This document shows positions 5,337-7,691 of a stretch of DNA of 7,691 nt, one piece after another (within the stretch, counting starts at the first letter, position 1; the number at the start of each line of letters is the position of its first letter). Position numbers and translations under genes: made by a program. Origin of the DNA: Chloroflexota bacterium (lineage in GTDB: Bacteria > Chloroflexota > Limnocylindria > QHBO01); NCBI GenBank assembly GCA_005879815.1, contig VBKA01000040.1:1-7691 (forward strand), read 5' to 3'. Under the pieces are notes generated by a model. It was not told the origin of the DNA, did no database searches, and was given only the letters and a program-made list of their open reading frames with translations.

Positions 5337-5342
5337 TACGAT
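5337..5342 (+). promoter_or_regulatory. -10 element for the Gfo/Idh-nagA operon, leaderless type
   Basis: TACGAT fits TAnnnT and ends 7 bases before the ATG at 5350, the same layout as the element before the RDD remnant. No convincing -35 was found 16-18 bases upstream. The GCCCC (5315-5319)/GGGGC (5332-5336) arms just before it could form a stem, but in such GC-rich DNA this may be chance. The position supports ATG 5350 as the true start and a message with almost no leader. Confidence 0.4.
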
Positions 5343-5349
5343 TCGCTCG

Positions 5350-6513
5350 ATGCCTCCGCCGAGCGTCGACATCGCGATCGTCGGATTCGGTTCGATCGCG
5401 CGCAGCCACCTCTCCGCCCTGCGCGATCTTCCCGTCGTGCGGCCCGGATCCGTGCTTCCGGTCGTCTCGACGATCGTCACCGAACGGCCGGCCGCGGTGC
5501 GCGACGAAGCCGAAGCGCTGGGCGTAGGGCACGTGGTCGAGACCCTCGAGGAGGCGCTCACGGACGACGAGCTGCGACTGGTGGACGTCGCGAGCCGAAA
5601 CGACCGCCATGCGGCCCAGGCGCGCGAGGTGCTCGATGCGAACCGGGCGCTCTACCTCGAGAAACCCATCGGACGCACGCGCCAGGAGGCCCTGTCGCTC
5701 GCCACGCGCGCGCTCGACGTCGATCTGCCCAGCCAGCCCGGGCTCGTGCTGCGCTACGAGCCGGCGATCGTGGAGGCGCGCGCTCTGATCCGTAAAGGTG
5801 CCATCGGCGAGCTTCGCCATGGGCGGACGGGCAGCTTTCACGGGAGCTACCTGGATCCCGCGCGACCGATCTCGTGGCGACTTCGCGCCGCCTCGGCCGG
5901 GGGCGGAGCGATGCTCGACCTCGGTGTCCACCTGATCGACGCCCTGCGCTTCCTGCTTGGCGAGGTTCGGCTCGTCGCGGCGTCGGCGCGCACGGTGGTT
6001 GCTTCCCGTCCGGGTGTCGATGGTGCCGATGAGCCGGTGGACGTGGACGACTGGTCCTGGGGCGAGCTCGAGCTCAGCAACGGGGCGCACATCACGGTGG
6101 AGGCCTCACGCATCTTCCTGGGTGCCGAGGGCGTCCCCTTCGAGCTGTACGGAACCGCGGGAAGCCTCGTTGGAGACCTGGGTACCGGCCAGCTTGCCCT
6201 GCGGCGATTCGACGGTAGAGAGGCGGTCTACCGCGAGGCGGCGAGCCGCGATCCGTTTGTCCGGGCGGTCGAGGCGCTGCGGCCGCCGGCTCGCCTCTCG
6301 CTCGGATCGTTCGTCGACCTGCACGCCGCCGCCCTGCATCATGTGCTCCTGCGCGTGGCTGGAGACGACCCGGCGCCCGGTCTCGCTCCCACCCTCGCCG
6401 ACGCGGCCACGGCCGAGTCCATGGCCCACGAGATCGTCGAGACCGGCCGGCACAGCGAGCCCGTCGCGGCTGCTGCCGGGCCGGTCGCGCTCCCGCAACC
6501 TCCACGTGGCTGA
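5350..6513 (+). CDS. Gfo/Idh/MocA family NAD(P)-dependent oxidoreductase
   Basis: 387 aa, probably cytosolic and acting on a sugar or sugar derivative. The N-terminal Rossmann domain begins VDIAIVGFGSIARSHLSAL with the GxGxxA loop at 12-17. LYLEKPIGRT (101-110) holds the family EKP motif with the conserved lysine K105. The C-terminal domain carries SAGGGAMLDLGVHLIDALRF (182-201), the usual GGG-x-LxDxGxHxxD pattern with D190, H194 and D197 lining the active site. An upstream GTG at 5266 would add 28 residues of no family character, so ATG 5350 is chosen; a -10-like TACGAT supports it. The last 20 residues (Ala/Pro-rich) are an unconserved extension. The gene overlaps nagA by 8 bases, which suggests a substrate in amino-sugar metabolism such as an N-acetylhexosamine or its phosphate, but specificity cannot be read from sequence. 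Confidence 0.9.
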   Translation: MPPPSVDIAIVGFGSIARSHLSALRDLPVVRPGSVLPVVSTIVTERPAAVRDEAEALGVGHVVETLEEALTDDELRLVDVASRNDRHAAQAREVLDANRALYLEKPIGRTRQEALSLATRALDVDLPSQPGLVLRYEPAIVEARALIRKGAIGELRHGRTGSFHGSYLDPARPISWRLRAASAGGGAMLDLGVHLIDALRFLLGEVRLVAASARTVVASRPGVDGADEPVDVDDWSWGELELSNGAHITVEASRIFLGAEGVPFELYGTAGSLVGDLGTGQLALRRFDGREAVYREAASRDPFVRAVEALRPPARLSLGSFVDLHAAALHHVLLRVAGDDPAPGLAPTLADAATAESMAHEIVETGRHSEPVAAAAGPVALPQPPRG

Positions 6514-7657
6514 CGCTTCGCGGCAGACCCTGGTCGGCCGCGCGGTGCTGGAGGACCGCGTGGTCGGCGCTCGGATCGTGGTTGCGGGCGGGCAGATAGA
6601 GGCGATCGAGGAAGACGACGAGGGGCAGAACGGGCCATTCCTCACCCCCGGCTTCGTGGACGTCCATGTTCACGGCTGGGGAGGCCATGACGCGATGGGG
6701 AATGAGGCGGCCCTGGATGGCATGGCGCGCGCGCTTCTCCGCCATGGTGTCACCTCCTTCGTTCCAGCTGCGGTTACCTCGCCGTTGGATCGACTGGCGG
6801 CCTTCGCCGACCGCGTGCGACAGTGGTCACCGGCCGCGCCCGAGGATGGCGCCGAGCCACTCGGCTTCAACATCGAGGGACCCTGCATCTCTCCGGAGAA
6901 GAAGGGAGCCCAGAACGAGGCGTTCATCCAGCTCCCCTCGGCCGTGGATCGGGGCGCTTTGGGACCGATGCTCGACGGCCTGCGGATCATGACCGTCGCG
7001 CCGGAGCGCGATGGCGCGCTCGACCTCGTGCGCTGGCTCGCGGATGCAGGGGTGAACGTCTCACTGGGCCATTCGAACGCCACCGCTCCCGAGGCGTCCC
7101 AGGGCTACGCGGCCGGGGCGCGCACGACGACTCACCTGTTCAATGCCATGTCGGGAGTCGACAACCATCGGCCTGGGCTGGCTGTGGCCGCCTTGACCAA
7201 CGACGAGGTCTACGTCGAGCTGGTTGCCGACGGCCTGCACGTCGAGCGCTCGGTGTGGCCGATCGTCCTGCGCGCCAAGCCTGCCACCCGGCTGGTGCTC
7301 GTCAGCGACGCCATCGGCCTGGCCGGCACCGGCGACGGACGGATGTGGATCGGGGACCTCGAGGTGGAGGTCCGCAACGGGGAGTGCCGCCTCGTCTCGG
7401 ATGGGCGCCTGGCGGGAAGCGTCATCGCCCTCGACACCGCGGTCCGCAACCTCGTTGCCGCGGGCGTCCCGCTGCCGCTCGCCGTGCGCGCCGCGAGTCG
7501 GAACCCGCTTGAGCTCATCGGCGCAGGTGATCGCGGCACGCTCGCGCCGGGTCAGCGCGCTGACCTGGTCGAGCTCGATGACGCGCTGAGCGTGCTTCGG
7601 GTGATGAAGCGCGGCGGCTGGTATCCGGGTGCAGGTCCGACCGGGGCGACTGCATGA
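6506..7657 (+). CDS. nagA: N-acetylglucosamine-6-phosphate deacetylase
   Basis: Cytosolic amidohydrolase converting N-acetylglucosamine-6-phosphate to glucosamine-6-phosphate and acetate, in recycling of cell-wall and chitin amino sugars. 383 aa from GTG 6506, the usual length; the long upstream open stretch in the same frame is only the Gfo/Idh gene read out of frame. Motifs in order: PGFVDVHVHGWGG (48-60) with the H54-x-H56 pair; FNIEGPCISPEKKGAQ (121-136) with metal ligand E124; SLGHSNAT (186-193) with H189; TTHLFNAMSG (208-217) with H210; VADGLHV (240-246); LVSDAIGLAG (265-274) with catalytic D268; GSVIALDTAVRNLV (304-317); ASRNPLELIG (330-339). All expected ligand and catalytic residues are present, so it should be active. 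There is no clear Shine-Dalgarno sequence, and the 8-base overlap suggests translational coupling to the oxidoreductase. The TGA overlaps the next ATG. Confidence 0.95.
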   Translation: MADASRQTLVGRAVLEDRVVGARIVVAGGQIEAIEEDDEGQNGPFLTPGFVDVHVHGWGGHDAMGNEAALDGMARALLRHGVTSFVPAAVTSPLDRLAAFADRVRQWSPAAPEDGAEPLGFNIEGPCISPEKKGAQNEAFIQLPSAVDRGALGPMLDGLRIMTVAPERDGALDLVRWLADAGVNVSLGHSNATAPEASQGYAAGARTTTHLFNAMSGVDNHRPGLAVAALTNDEVYVELVADGLHVERSVWPIVLRAKPATRLVLVSDAIGLAGTGDGRMWIGDLEVEVRNGECRLVSDGRLAGSVIALDTAVRNLVAAGVPLPLAVRAASRNPLELIGAGDRGTLAPGQRADLVELDDALSVLRVMKRGGWYPGAGPTGATA

Positions 7658-7691
7658 CCAGCGGCGACGCTCCAGCGATCACGCCATCGGA
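7654..7691 (+). CDS. Start of the next nag-operon gene, cut by window end
   Basis: ATG overlaps the nagA stop as ATGA and opens MTSGDAPAITPS up to the window edge. Only 12 codons are visible, so no family can be assigned. The junction type matches others in this window and indicates the amino-sugar operon continues. Common partners of nagA are a SIS-domain deaminase/isomerase, a sugar kinase or a GntR regulator, but none of these can be claimed from this fragment. Confidence 0.5.
   Translation, partial: MTSGDAPAITPS

Noticed and set aside
5266..5349. GTG 5266 as the start of the Gfo/Idh protein
   Set aside because: The extra 28 residues show no family similarity, and a -10-like element lies inside that stretch, just before ATG 5350.
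5957..6505. In-frame open extension upstream of nagA, giving a 566-aa frame
   Set aside because: This stretch encodes the C-terminal domain of the Gfo/Idh protein in another frame; the translation is Arg/Ser/Pro-rich, and NagA has its normal length from GTG 6506.
1..7691. CRISPR array, tRNA, rRNA, insertion sequence or transposase
   Set aside because: No regularly spaced direct repeats, tRNA-like cloverleaf, rRNA segments, transposase motifs or terminal inverted repeats were seen on either strand.

Overview
This is a GC-rich bacterial window (about two-thirds G+C by eye) in which every supported gene lies on the + strand, packed with 4-8 base overlaps and frequent GTG starts. Two short genes in the middle begin 6-7 bases after a TAnnnT -10 element, which suggests leaderless transcription. 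Together with a His-type (SipW/ER-type) signal peptidase, this fits a high-GC monoderm lineage such as Chloroflexota (Limnocylindria-like) or Actinomycetota. That placement is an inference, because no rRNA or marker gene is present.

Layout. (1) 2-2771: a lipase maturation factor (LMF1/DUF1222) membrane protein whose N-terminus lies before the window, followed after 4 bases by a phytoene-desaturase-like FAD oxidoreductase (COG1233). (2) 2772-2948: a structured non-coding leader with nested and competing hairpins. (3) 2949-5038: a four-gene cassette of two paralogous small secreted Ala/Thr/Val-rich proteins, a secreted DNRLRE/CBM96-like beta-sandwich protein, and a signal peptidase I with a Ser/His dyad. 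All three secreted proteins carry a similar segment just after the predicted cleavage site (SLNLTSDSLG, AISSDSLGAS, SLALTSQALT). Genes 2-4 are joined by GTGA or ATGA overlaps. (4) 5067-5255: a 62-codon remnant of an RDD-family membrane protein, cut off inside its first membrane segment but still carrying a promoter-like sequence. (5) 5350-7691: a Gfo/Idh/MocA oxidoreductase, overlapped by N-acetylglucosamine-6-phosphate deacetylase (nagA), overlapped in turn by the first 12 codons of another gene. This is an amino-sugar catabolism operon.

The most interesting part is region 3. By layout it resembles the Bacillus tapA-sipW-tasA locus (secreted matrix proteins with their own ER-type signal peptidase), but its substrates look different: two Cys-pair mini-proteins with a common mature N-terminus and a DNRLRE protein. 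I propose it as a dedicated secretion-and-assembly cassette for a surface or extracellular structure. The sequence supports co-transcription, export and a shared N-terminal motif; assembly into a structure is inference.
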